Source: JACCZX01 sp963829995
Lineage (GTDB): Bacteria; Pseudomonadota; Gammaproteobacteria; Burkholderiales; Burkholderiaceae_F
Direction of reading: 5' to 3'
Assembly (NCBI GenBank): GCA_963829995.1
Contig: CAWHKW010000031.1
Span: 434,001 to 498,000 of the forward strand
Length of the DNA stretch: 64,000 nt
Shown here: in pieces, positions 16,799 to 25,816 of the stretch
How positions within the stretch are numbered: position 1 is the first letter of the stretch
How the letters are laid out: every line of letters begins with the position of its first letter
The notes under the pieces: model-generated
Databases searched by the model: none
Seen by the model: the letters and a program-made list of their open reading frames with translations, nothing else
Told to the model about the DNA's origin: nothing
Made by a program: the position numbers and the translations under genes

Positions 16799-18884
16799 GT
16801 GTTGCGTCACAGAATCGGTTTAGGTGCGGTTGGATTGAGCGCCATCGCTGCTATTGCAAGCGTTGCATTGCCCGCAGCGTTTGCACAATCGAATGTGCGA
16901 ATGACCGCCAAGCAAGCGGCGCTGTTAGGTCTACCGGCTCCTGCGCAAGCAGCGAGCGAGGAAATGGTCGGTGCGCTGATCGTGAAGATGCGCTCGACCG
17001 GATCGCTGGCGCAGGCCCAGGGCGGCGCGTACGTGCGATCGCTGTCGAATATGGCCGGCGTCGGCATCAAGGGTGTGCGTCCGATCAGCGAGAGCTCTTC
17101 GCACGTCGCGCTCGACGGTCCGATGACCCTGTCCGAAGCACGGGCGGTTGCTGCGCGTTTGGCCAGCGATCCGATGGTGGAATACGCAGAGCCGGATGTC
17201 GCGATGAGGCCGTTCGCTGCGCCGACCGAACCCGATTTTGCGTTGAAGCAGTGGAATCTGTTTCCGCCCGCAAGCGTTTACCCCGGCAACGTCGTGGTGC
17301 CGATGGGCGAGCCGGCGAAGACCACATCGGCGCCCGCAGCGGGCGCCGCGAACCTCATTACCGCGTGGGACCGCACTACCGGGTCTGACACCGTGGTAGT
17401 CGCAGTCATTGACACCGGGATCGTCAATCACCCGGACCTGCAATGCCGGACTAACACTCCGCTGACGTACACTGCCGGGTGGCCGCTTTCTGCCGGGCTA
17501 CGACTTCGTTTCTCTCGGATGCGCTCGGGTCTGCCGGCGTAACACTGTCGCCGAAGCGACGGCAACGGCCGTGACAACAATCCAGCGGATCCTGGCGATG
17601 CCGTGTCTGCAGCGGACAGAGGCCAACCCTGCTCTGTAATGACAACACGCCTAACCAACAGAATGTCGCCGCACCCAGCACATGGCACGGTACTCACACC
17701 GCCGGCGTGGTCGCTGCCACCGCCAATAACGCGACTGGAATTGCGGGCATCGGTTGGAACGTCAAAGATATTGCCGGTCCGCGCACTGGGTCGCTGCGGC
17801 GGCGCGATGTCCGACGTCGCAGACGCGATTCTGTGGTCCGCGGGCTTGACCGTGACAACGGCACCAGCGCCGCCGCGCCAACGCAAATCCCGCCAAGGTC
17901 ATTCTGATTGGCGCCGGCGGCAAAGCGGGCGTCGCCTGTAGCCAGACTCTGCAGAGCGCCATCGATGCAGCCGTTAATGCAGGCTCCGTCGTGGTCGCGG
18001 CGGCAGGCAATGAAGGCAGCGTCACCTGGAATAAGTGCACCCGCGAACTGCAACAACGTCATCGCCGTCACCGCGCACGCGATCAATGGCGAGAATGCGA
18101 CTTACTCGAACATCGATGCACCGGGAGGCACGCAGGTGACGATCAGTGCGCCAGGCGGCGGTTCACCCGGGTCACTCGGTTCGAGCCCGGGCGCCCCCTC
18201 AGGAATTGATGATCCGGCTTGGGATGGCTATTACATCTGGTCCACCGACCTCTAGCGGCGCCGGCGTCCGGTTGCCAACACGCCACTACCGCTTACACGG
18301 CAGATTCGGCACCAGTCCAGCTGCTGCGCAGGTCGCAGGAGTTGCCGCGCTTATCAAGTCAGCGGTTCCTGCGGTAACGCCGGCGCAAATCAAGAGCGCA
18401 ATCATCACCAGCGCGCGACCTTTTCCGGACCTCTCCTTGTGCGCCCCAGGCCGCCCGTTCGCGGGTCGATGCGGCGCGGGCATGCTGGACGCAACGCGCG
18501 CATTGCAAGCCGCTGGACCGCCTTTCGTCGTCACACCGCCGGCCAATGTGACGGTAGCTGCCGGCGGGACCGCATCCTTTACCGATCGAGGCAATCGGAG
18601 CTGAGAGCTATCAATGGATTCGTAACGGCGTAGCCATCGCCGGTGCGACCGGACCTAGCTATACAACCCCGGCACTCGCTGCAACCGACAACAACGCCTC
18701 GTTTCAAGTCAACATGACGAACTCGTTCGGTGGTTCGACAAGTCCAGCGGCGGTGTTGACGGTAACCAGCACGGCGGCCAACTCTCCATCATCCGGTGGC
18801 GGTGCGCTGCCAGCCTGGCAGTTGCTATTGCTGTCTGCGTTGTTGCTCGCCGCGCGCGTTCGCGTCGCTTATCGCGAACAGTAG
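16799..18884 (+). pseudogene. S8 family serine peptidase with Ig-like domain and GlyGly-CTERM tail, second copy (many frame changes)
   Basis: A paralogue of the preceding peptidase with the same architecture: signal peptide (about residues 1-30), I9-type propeptide ending MVEYAEPD, subtilase domain, Ig-like domain (SYQWIRNGVAIAG), then SSGGGALPAWQLLLLSALLL and an Arg-containing tail. The frame is intact for the first 220 residues, through Asp in VIDTGIVNHPDL; His lies in WHGTHTAG near 17683. The Ser region reads GTSPAAAQVAG rather than the usual GTSxAAPHVAG. At least seven frame changes occur after 17450; one near 17765 is cured by removing an A from AAA. The GTG start has AGAGGAA upstream. 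The 3' end overlaps the convergent rhomboid gene by 60 bases. Confidence 0.78.
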
Positions 18885-19478
18885 TCCAAGAAGCGTGCCG
18901 CAAGCTGCACCGACCAGGTGTGCTTGCGGCACTACGCCTGCACCCAACCACTCTGCATACGGCGTTGTCGCGCCGCCCGGCTGCTCAAGTGCGACCTTGA
19001 TCCAGCCACCGAAGAACAGTGCCGACGGCAGCCACAACTGTTGAAGACTGCGCGGCTTCGCCTTGATCAACCATAGCGCGGCGCCGGCGAAAAACAGCCC
19101 GTGCAACGCACCGGATAGGCCGCGGTACCACGCGATCGTTGGGTAGATGAACGCGAGGCAAGCGCTGATCGCGAGCGCGGCGGTGAGCAATGCCCACAGC
19201 TGCCGCGACGGCTTCAGATCGGGCGCAAACAAACGTGCGACGACCCACAGCGCGACCGCGTTGATCAGTGCGTGCTGCCAGTTCACGTGCACGAAGTGAG
19301 CCGTTAGCCAGCGCCAAGGTTCGGCGGCGGGGTTCGTGTTTCTGTATTCGAGCAACGAAAGATCCGGCAATGCCTGCAACACCAACATCAACAGGGCAAT
19401 CGCGATCGCAATGAGTTCGGCGCGCGAGAACGAGATGGGTTTCACCGTTCGTATAATGCCCAACTCCCGATCTTTCAT
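18825..19478 (-). CDS. rrtA: Rhombosortase-type rhomboid family intramembrane serine protease
   Basis: A 217-residue polytopic protein with about six membrane segments. The rhomboid dyad is visible: Ser122 in YRGLSGALHG and His187 in PQAHLVGAACG; the HVNWQHALIN segment near residue 63 is the conserved His-rich motif. GLSGxLHG and HLxGA are features of the rhombosortase subfamily, which is known to process proteins bearing GlyGly-CTERM tails. The two genes next to it encode such proteins, so they are probable substrates. The ATG at 19478 is preferred over an in-frame GTG at 19502; the ribosome site is weak in either case. It is transcribed away from pgk and its 3' end overlaps the second peptidase. 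Confidence 0.82.
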   Translation of the reverse strand: MKDRELGIIRTVKPISFSRAELIAIAIALLMLVLQALPDLSLLEYRNTNPAAEPWRWLTAHFVHVNWQHALINAVALWVVARLFAPDLKPSRQLWALLTAALAISACLAFIYPTIAWYRGLSGALHGLFFAGAALWLIKAKPRSLQQLWLPSALFFGGWIKVALEQPGGATTPYAEWLGAGVVPQAHLVGAACGTLLGLLFAISDANARGEQQRRQQ

Positions 19479-19531
19479 TCGATCGTTACTAAGGCCGCGC
19501 ACATTGCTGGCGGTGATCCAAGCCCCGCTTA

Positions 19532-20737
19532 ATGCACGTCAACACTCTTGATCGTCTGATTGCAGACGGGCAGTTAGCTGGACGTCGCGTGTTTATCCGC
19601 TCGGACCTGAATGTTCCGCAGGACGATGCTGGCAACATCACTGAGGACACGCGCATTCGAGCTTCGGCACCCGCGATTCGCGCGGCATTGCGTGCCGGCG
19701 CTGCCGTGATGGTCGCGTCGCATCTGGGGCGGCCGGCGGAAGGCGAATTCGCAGCGAAATTTTCGTTGGCGCCGGTCGCACGCAGGCTGGGGGATGTTCT
19801 GGGGTTCGAAGTGCCGCTGGTGCGCGATTGGGTCGATGGTGTCAGCGTTGCGCCCGGCCAGGCGGTGCTGCTCGAAAACACGCGGTTCAACCGTGGCGAG
19901 AAAAAGAACAGCGACGAGCTCGCGAAGAAAATGGCGGCATTGTGCGATGTGTATGTGAACGACGCGTTCGGCACCGCGCATCGGGCAGAGGCGTCGACGG
20001 TCGGTATTGCGAAGTACGCGAAAGCGGCGTGTGCGGGTCCATTGCTGTCGGCCGAGATCGAGGCACTTTCAAAAGCCTTGCGTGATCCCAAGCGCCCGTT
20101 GCTGGCGATCGTTGCCGGCTCGAAGGTGTCGACCAAGCTCACGCTGCTGAACAACCTGGCGCGCAAGGTCGATCGGCTGATCGTCGGCGGCGGAATCGCC
20201 AATACTTTTCTGCTCGCCGAGGGGTTCGCGATCGGCAAGTCGTTGGCTGAGCCTGATCTTGTAAGCGAGTGCAAAAAGGTGCTGGCGACGCTTGCGGAAA
20301 AGGGTGCGACGCTGCCGCTGCCGATCGACGTGGTCGTCGCAAAGGAATTTTCCGCCACTGCGCCTGCGACCACGCGGCGCGCGGATGACGTGCAGCCTGA
20401 CGAGATGATTCTAGACATCGGTCCGCAAAGCGCGCTGGGGTTGGCACACATGATTCGCAGCGCTGCGACGATTATCTGGAATGGTCCGGTTGGCGTGTTC
20501 GAGTTCGACGCGTTTGGCGAAGGCACGAAGCAGATGGCGCTTGCGGTGGCCGAAGCCACAGCCAACGGCGCGTTTTCGATCGCCGGCGGCGGTGACACGC
20601 TGGCCGCGATCGCCAAGTACGATCTCGGCGAACGTATCAGCTATATCTCGACCGGGGGTGGCGCGTTTCTCGAGTTTCTTGAAGGCAAGGTGTTGCCGGC
20701 GATCGAGATACTGGAAGAGCGATCAGCTCGCCGATAA
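19532..20737 (+). CDS. pgk: Phosphoglycerate kinase
   Basis: It transfers phosphate between 1,3-bisphosphoglycerate and ADP in glycolysis. The 401 residues carry RSDLNVP, SHLGRP, the LLENTRF segment, KVSTKLTLL, and the C-terminal ATP-binding GGGDTLAAI ... STGGGAFLEFLEG. The start is the ATG giving MHVNTLDRLIADGQ. A TATAAT at 19452-19457, inside the 5' part of the divergent rhomboid gene, is a possible -10 box, but no good -35 accompanies it. The stop lies 19 bases before pyk. Confidence 0.96.
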   Translation: MHVNTLDRLIADGQLAGRRVFIRSDLNVPQDDAGNITEDTRIRASAPAIRAALRAGAAVMVASHLGRPAEGEFAAKFSLAPVARRLGDVLGFEVPLVRDWVDGVSVAPGQAVLLENTRFNRGEKKNSDELAKKMAALCDVYVNDAFGTAHRAEASTVGIAKYAKAACAGPLLSAEIEALSKALRDPKRPLLAIVAGSKVSTKLTLLNNLARKVDRLIVGGGIANTFLLAEGFAIGKSLAEPDLVSECKKVLATLAEKGATLPLPIDVVVAKEFSATAPATTRRADDVQPDEMILDIGPQSALGLAHMIRSAATIIWNGPVGVFEFDAFGEGTKQMALAVAEATANGAFSIAGGGDTLAAIAKYDLGERISYISTGGGAFLEFLEGKVLPAIEILEERSARR

Positions 20738-20756
20738 CGCTGGTACCGTTGACCCA

Positions 20757-22193
20757 ATGCCACGCAGCACAAAAATAGTTGCCACTTTGGGACCCGCCTC
20801 GAGCGAAGCGCTGGTGCTCGAGCGCATGCTGGTCGCGGGTGTCGATGTCGTTCGCTTCAATTTTTCACACGGAACTTCGGAAGACCATCTCGCACGCGCG
20901 CAGCTGGTGCGCGAGACCTCTGCCAAGCTCGGCCGCGATGTAGCGATCATGGCTGATCTGCAGGGGCCAAAAATCCGCGTCGGGAAGTTCGAGGGCGGCA
21001 AAGCGACGCTGGGCGCGGGCAAGAAATTCGTGCTCGATGCGAGCACCGCGCTGGGCGGCGACGATCGGGTCGGGCTCGATTACAAGGACTTGCCGCGCGA
21101 AGTGAAAGCGGGTGACACCCTGCTGTTGAACGATGGACTCATCGTGCTCGACGTCGAGCGCGTGGCCGGCAGCGAGATTCACACCTCGGTGCGAGTCGGT
21201 GGCGACCTGTCGAACAACAAAGGCATCAACAAGCTCGGCGGGGGCCTGTCGGCCGCGGCGTTGACCGGCAAGGACGTGCGCGACATCGAAACCGCGATGC
21301 AATGCGGCGCGGACTACGTGGCGATATCGTTCGTCAAGAGCCGCACGGATGTCGAGATGGCGCGCCAGCTGGCGTCGATCGCCGGCGAGAAGCACGGCAT
21401 CAAGCCGCAGATCATTGCGAAGATCGAGCGCGCCGAAGCGATTCCGATGTTGCGCGAAATTCTGGACGCTTCAGACGGCATCATGGTCGCGCGCGGCGAC
21501 CTGGCGGTCGAGGTCGGCAACGCCGCAGTGCCCGCTTTGCAGAAACGCATGATCAAGCTGGCCCGTGAATCGAACAAGCTGGCAATCACAGCAACGCAGA
21601 TGATGGAGTCGATGATCTACAACGCGGCACCGACTCGCGCGGAAGTCAGCGATGTCGCCAATGCCGTGCTCGACGGTACCGACGCGGTGATGCTGTCGGC
21701 TGAAACCGCGTCCGGTAAATACCCGGTCGAAGTTGTGGAGGCGGTGGCTTCGATCGTGCAGGAGGCGGATAGGTCGGAGCAAGTCGAGCTCGACCTGCAG
21801 TTCGTCAATCAAACGTTTAACCGTGTCGATCAATCGATCGCGTACGGTGCCCTGTTCACCGCGTTTCACCTGCGCTGTGCGGCCATCTGCGCGCTGACCG
21901 ATTCCGGCTCGACGGCGCTGTGGATGAGCCGGCACGACATCGACGTTCCGATTTTCGCGTTGACGCCGAATGTATCGACCGCGCGGCGGCTGGCGCTGTA
22001 CCGCAACGTGCGGCCGCTGCACTTTCAGGTACACACCGACCGCGATGAGTCTCTGGCCGCCGCCGAGCGGCTGCTGCTCGACAAGGAGTTGGTCAAGCGT
22101 GGAGACTTGATCGTGTTGACGGTCGGGGAGCCGATGGGGCAGCCGGGTGGAACCAACGCGTTGAAGATCGTTAGAGTCGGGGAACGCCTGTGA
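20757..22193 (+). CDS. pyk: Pyruvate kinase
   Basis: It converts phosphoenolpyruvate and ADP to pyruvate and ATP. The 478 residues begin with RSTKIVATLGPAS, with NFSHG next, then the signature around IIAKIERAEAI (the catalytic Lys) and MVARGDLAVEVG, and a regular C-terminal domain. The ATG at 20757 gives the conserved N-terminus; the longer frame upstream overlaps pgk and is a shadow. The stop overlaps the GTG of the S41 peptidase gene, indicating coupling within the glycolytic operon. Confidence 0.96.
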   Translation: MPRSTKIVATLGPASSEALVLERMLVAGVDVVRFNFSHGTSEDHLARAQLVRETSAKLGRDVAIMADLQGPKIRVGKFEGGKATLGAGKKFVLDASTALGGDDRVGLDYKDLPREVKAGDTLLLNDGLIVLDVERVAGSEIHTSVRVGGDLSNNKGINKLGGGLSAAALTGKDVRDIETAMQCGADYVAISFVKSRTDVEMARQLASIAGEKHGIKPQIIAKIERAEAIPMLREILDASDGIMVARGDLAVEVGNAAVPALQKRMIKLARESNKLAITATQMMESMIYNAAPTRAEVSDVANAVLDGTDAVMLSAETASGKYPVEVVEAVASIVQEADRSEQVELDLQFVNQTFNRVDQSIAYGALFTAFHLRCAAICALTDSGSTALWMSRHDIDVPIFALTPNVSTARRLALYRNVRPLHFQVHTDRDESLAAAERLLLDKELVKRGDLIVLTVGEPMGQPGGTNALKIVRVGERL

Positions 22194-23627
22194 GAGTCGT
22201 CGGACCGCGAATCTACGGCGCTCTGCCGCGCGTTCTGCGTGCTGCGTCGTTTGCGCTGTCGTTGATCGTCGCTTCCAGCGCGCTGGCGTCGATGCCCACA
22301 CGGCCGGCCGGTGGCCCGGCGGCCGGATTGTCGGAGCACACCGCGCGATCGTTGCAACATGAGTTGAGCGCGGAGTTTGGCACTGCGGAGCTGCGACTCC
22401 AAGTGCAGCAGCGCGCCTGGCAGATCGTTGCCGATCGCCACTACGACCCTTCGTTCAACGGTGTCGACTGGGAGGCGGTGCGCAAAAAGTATCAGCTGCC
22501 TGTGATAGCGGCAAAAAGCGATGCCGAGATGTACCTGGTGTTGAAAGCGATGCTGCGCGAGTTGAAGGATTCGCATACGCGCATCGTGACACCGCGCGAG
22601 AGTGCAGATCACCGCCGCTTTGCCACGCTTGCGTCCGGAATCTCGTTGTCGGTGATCGATGATCAACTGCTCGTCATCGACGTCGATCCTGAGTCCCCGG
22701 CCGCGCGCGCCGACGTGCGCAAAGGTGACGTGGTCGTCGCCATCGATAGCCGGCAGATTCGATGCGGCTTTTTTGCGCGCAGCGCGCGATCTTCCGCTGA
22801 CGGCCGCCGACATCACGTCGTCCGAAGCAGAACCGGCGCGGCCGGAGGAAGTGGTCCGCTTTGCGCAATTGCGCGCAGTGCGGCGTGCGTTGCAGCGCAT
22901 GCCCGATGCTGTGCCGCGCGTCCAGGTTCTGACGCTGCAGCGCGACGGCGATCAGCAGATCACGGTGACGTTGATGCCGGAACCGCTGATCCGGCCGCCC
23001 GCGGTCACTGCGCATGTCTCGGACACCGGCATTGCGGTGCTGAAGCTCAATCGCTTTTCCGTGCGCAATCGCGGTGACGTCGAAGAGGCGCTGCGGCGCG
23101 TGGCGGACGCCCGCGCGCTGGTGATCGATCTGCGCGGTAACGGCGGCGGCGACTACAGTCAGTTCATGTGGCTGGTGCGTCAGTTCTTGCCGGAGCCGCG
23201 CTTGGTGCTGACTCAACTGTTTCGGCGTGGTGCCGAGCAAAGTGCGCGCGAGCTGCGTATTACGCCGGCGGAAACGCCTTTCCTGAAGCCGCTCGCAGTG
23301 CTGACCGATCGGCGATCGGGCAGCGCTTCGGAACTGACGGCAACGGCGTTGCTCGAACAGCGCGACGCTCTGATTGTTGGCGAATCCACATGCGGCTGCG
23401 TGGTCGCAGTGCGTTCAGAATATGTGTTGCCAGGAGCGGGTGGCGTGCGCGTTTCTGAAACAGGATTCCGTTCTGCACAGGGGCGACGAATGGAAGGAGA
23501 GCCGCTGGCGCCGACGATCTATGCGCCGCCAACGCTCGCTGACCTGCGCGCCGGCCGCGATCGCGCGCTCGAAATGGCGGAAAGGGCACTGCTGGATCGT
23601 TTGTTGCTCGATACAGCGGTGCAGTAG
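22190..23627 (+). CDS. S41 family (tail-specific type) peptidase, one frameshift
   Basis: Probably an exported C-terminal processing peptidase. A signal peptide (ending near SSALASM) is followed by an N-terminal helical region, a PDZ-like domain (SGISLSVIDDQLLVIDVDP) and the S41 core, with VLKLNRFSVRN, ALVIDLRGNGGGDYSQF and the nucleophile in DRRSGSASELTATALL. The frame changes near 22745-22760, inside the PDZ domain, where IDSR joins FDAAFLRAARDLP; one base added or lost explains it. The GTG start overlaps the pyk stop by three bases. The link to glycolysis is positional only. Its activity cannot be judged until the frame change is checked. Confidence 0.82.
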
Positions 23628-23666
23628 AGAATTTGGTCCGTTAACGCATTTACAAGGAGGTTAACC

Positions 23667-24731
23667 ATGGCGCTCGTTTCTTTGCGTCAATTGCTGGACC
23701 ACGCTGCGGACAATGGCTATGGCGTACCGGCGTTCAATGTGAACAATCTCGAACAAGTGCAGGCGATCATGGAGGCCGCGCACGAGGTCAACGCGCCGGT
23801 CATCATGCAAGCGTCTGCCGGTGCGCGTAAGTACGCGGGTGAAGCGTTCCTTAAACACCTGATTCAGGCCGCGATCGAGTCGTATCCGAAGCTGCCGATC
23901 GCAATGCACCAAGACCACGGCCAATCGCCCGCGGTGTGCGAGGGTGCGATCGGACTCGGCTTTTCATCGGTGATGATGGACGGCTCGCTGCGTGAAGACG
24001 GAAAGACGGTGGCCGATTACGACTACAACTGGCAGGTGACGAAGAAAGTGGTCGACATGGCGCACGCGCAAGGCGTCAGCGTCGAAGGCGAACTCGGCTG
24101 CCTCGGCTCGCTCGAAACGATGCGCGGCGACAAGGAAGACGGGCATGGCGCCGAGATCACGATGACGAAGGAAATGCTGCTGACCGATCCCGATCAGGCT
24201 GCCGACTTCGTCGCGAAAACGCAGCTCGATGCACTTGCAATCGCGATCGGCACCAGCCACGGCGCGTACAAGTTCACGCGTAAGCCGACCGGCGACATTC
24301 TCGCGATCGACCGCATCAAGGAAATCCACCGCCGGATTCCGAACACGCATCTGGTGATGCACGGCTCATCATCGGTGCCGCAGGACCTGCTGCAGGAGAT
24401 TCGCAAGCATGGCGGCGACATGAAGGAAACGTACGGAGTGCCGGTCGAAGAGATCCAGGAAGCGATCAAGCACGGCGTGCGCAAGATCAACATCGATACC
24501 GACATCCGCCTGGCAATGACCGCCGCGATCCGCAAGTTCCTGCACGAAAACCCAAGCCACTTTGATCCGCGCGATTATCTAAAGCCCGCACGCGCGGCAG
24601 CGAAGGCAATCTGCAAGGAGCGTTATGTGCAATTTGGATGCGAAGGGCAGGCAAGCGGAATTCAGCCGCTGCCCCTAACGACCATCGCGCACAAGTACAC
24701 GACGGGTGCTTTGTCGCAGCACGTGCACTGA
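23667..24731 (+). CDS. fbaA: Fructose-bisphosphate aldolase, class II
   Basis: A Zn-dependent aldolase that cleaves fructose 1,6-bisphosphate. The 354 residues include HQDHGQSP (Zn ligand and catalytic Asp region), GELGCLGSLE, the substrate loop AIGTSHGAYKF, MHGSSSVP and NIDTDIRLAMT. The length and sequence fit the subtype found with Calvin-cycle or glycolytic operons in proteobacteria. A strong AAGGAGG ribosome site lies 7 bases before the ATG. It is the last gene of the glycolytic block and is followed by a repeat-rich gap. Confidence 0.96.
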   Translation: MALVSLRQLLDHAADNGYGVPAFNVNNLEQVQAIMEAAHEVNAPVIMQASAGARKYAGEAFLKHLIQAAIESYPKLPIAMHQDHGQSPAVCEGAIGLGFSSVMMDGSLREDGKTVADYDYNWQVTKKVVDMAHAQGVSVEGELGCLGSLETMRGDKEDGHGAEITMTKEMLLTDPDQAADFVAKTQLDALAIAIGTSHGAYKFTRKPTGDILAIDRIKEIHRRIPNTHLVMHGSSSVPQDLLQEIRKHGGDMKETYGVPVEEIQEAIKHGVRKINIDTDIRLAMTAAIRKFLHENPSHFDPRDYLKPARAAAKAICKERYVQFGCEGQASGIQPLPLTTIAHKYTTGALSQHVH

Positions 24732-24750
24732 GCTATGCGTAGGTGGTCAT

Positions 24751-24930
24751 GCAGCAGCGGCTGGCGCAGCTGCGCCGCCTACGTCGTCGGGCACTAAAGT
24801 GCCAACCACTGCGGTACTCACAACGCCGGCGCAAAAAAGGGCTAAAGCGCTTTTTCGCTTAAAGGCCCCGGCGTTGCTCCGCTCCTCGGGCGACGACTCA
24901 AAGGCGGCGCATCTGCGCCAGCCGCTGCTG
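24751..24930. repeat. MITE-like unit 1 with terminal inverted repeats
   Basis: This 180-base unit is bounded by imperfect inverted repeats of about 28 bases (24751-24780 and 24901-24930, each including a short GCGCAGCTGCGC-like palindrome). Its core, 24785-24895, is the inverse of the core of the second unit. It carries no coding frame that resembles a protein. The whole gap between fbaA and ruvC (24732-25233) is otherwise empty of genes. Confidence 0.7.
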
Positions 24931-24990
24931 TCGCGACATCGCCTCGCACGAGGTGTTTTTTTCCTTCCCCCAACAAGTGAGACTGCCTCA

Positions 24991-25173
24991 AGCGCAAGCG
25001 TTGGGCGGAGCTGACCTGCCTTCGGGGCGTCGCCCGAGGAACGGAGCAACGCCGGGGCAGTTAGGCGAAATAACGCTTTAGCCTTAGTTTCGCGCGCGGC
25101 GTTGTGAGTACCGCAGTGGTCGGCACTTCAGTGCCCGACGCCCAGGCAGGACAGCTCCGCCCAACGCTTGCGC
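24991..25173. repeat. MITE-like unit 2, inverted relative to unit 1
   Basis: This 183-base unit has terminal inverted repeats of about 29 bases (24991-25020 and 25145-25173, GCGCAAGCGTTGGGCGGAGC and its near complement). Its core, 25028-25140, is the reverse complement of 24785-24895 with only scattered differences by eye, including the shared TGCGGTACTCACAACGCC segment. The terminal repeats are only distantly like those of unit 1. The 60-base spacer between units contains CCTCGCACGAGG and a T run. The ruvC promoter must lie in or after this unit. Confidence 0.7.
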
Positions 25174-25233
25174 ACCGCGACGACTCAAAGCATCGCAACG
25201 CTTACGCGCACAAACCAATGGCACAATCCTCGC

Positions 25234-25812
25234 GTGCCATCTCCTCTGATTCGCATCCTCGGCATCGATCCTGGTCTGAACCGGACGGGCTACGGTGTAG
25301 TTGAGGTCGATGGGCGGAAGCTTGTCTGTGTTGCTGCCGGCGTAATCCGCGTGCCGGCGGGCGATTTGCATCAACGGCTTGGCACCATTTTGCGAGCGCT
25401 GGCTGATGTTATTCGCGAGACACAGCCGAACGTTGCGACGATTGAAAAAGTTTTCGTCAACGTCAATCCGCAATCAACACTGCTGCTGGGCCAGGCGCGC
25501 GGCGCGGCGATTTGTGCGGCCGTGACCGAAGGCCTCGTGGTTCACGAATACGCCGCTTTGCGTATCAAGCAGGCGGTGGTCGGTTTTGGGCGGGCGGACA
25601 AGCGCCAGGTGCAGTCGATGGTGCAGCGGCTGCTCTCGCTCAATCGCGCGCCGACCAGTGACGCCGCAGATGCACTTGCCTGCGCGATCTGCCACGCACA
25701 TTCTGCAAGTCTGTCGCTGGCGATGCAGTTAAAGGTGGCCGTTGCGCCGCGTTCGCGCTCGCAGTCGAATGGCCGGCGCGCGTGGACCGCGCGCGTACAG
25801 GGCCTCGAGTAG
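25234..25812 (+). CDS. ruvC: Holliday junction resolvase RuvC
   Basis: An endonuclease that cuts Holliday junctions presented by RuvAB. From the GTG at 25234 the protein has 192 residues and begins MPSPLIRILGIDPGLNRTG, with the first catalytic Asp in GIDPG. The other acidic residues are in TIEKVFVN and SDAADALACAI. An in-frame start at 25168 would add 22 residues without family character, running out of the repeat unit, so GTG is preferred although no strong ribosome site is seen. It is followed by ruvA after 4 bases. Confidence 0.94.
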   Translation: MPSPLIRILGIDPGLNRTGYGVVEVDGRKLVCVAAGVIRVPAGDLHQRLGTILRALADVIRETQPNVATIEKVFVNVNPQSTLLLGQARGAAICAAVTEGLVVHEYAALRIKQAVVGFGRADKRQVQSMVQRLLSLNRAPTSDAADALACAICHAHSASLSLAMQLKVAVAPRSRSQSNGRRAWTARVQGLE

Positions 25813-25816
25813 CCGA

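Noticed and set aside
19441..19460. TATAAT as the pgk promoter
   Set aside because: Good -10 hexamer but no acceptable -35 at 16-18 bases; kept only as a remark under pgk.
24732..25233. CRISPR array or integron attC in the fbaA-ruvC gap
   Set aside because: There are no regularly spaced direct repeats; the structure is inverted units with their own terminal repeats, and no integrase or cassette genes are near.
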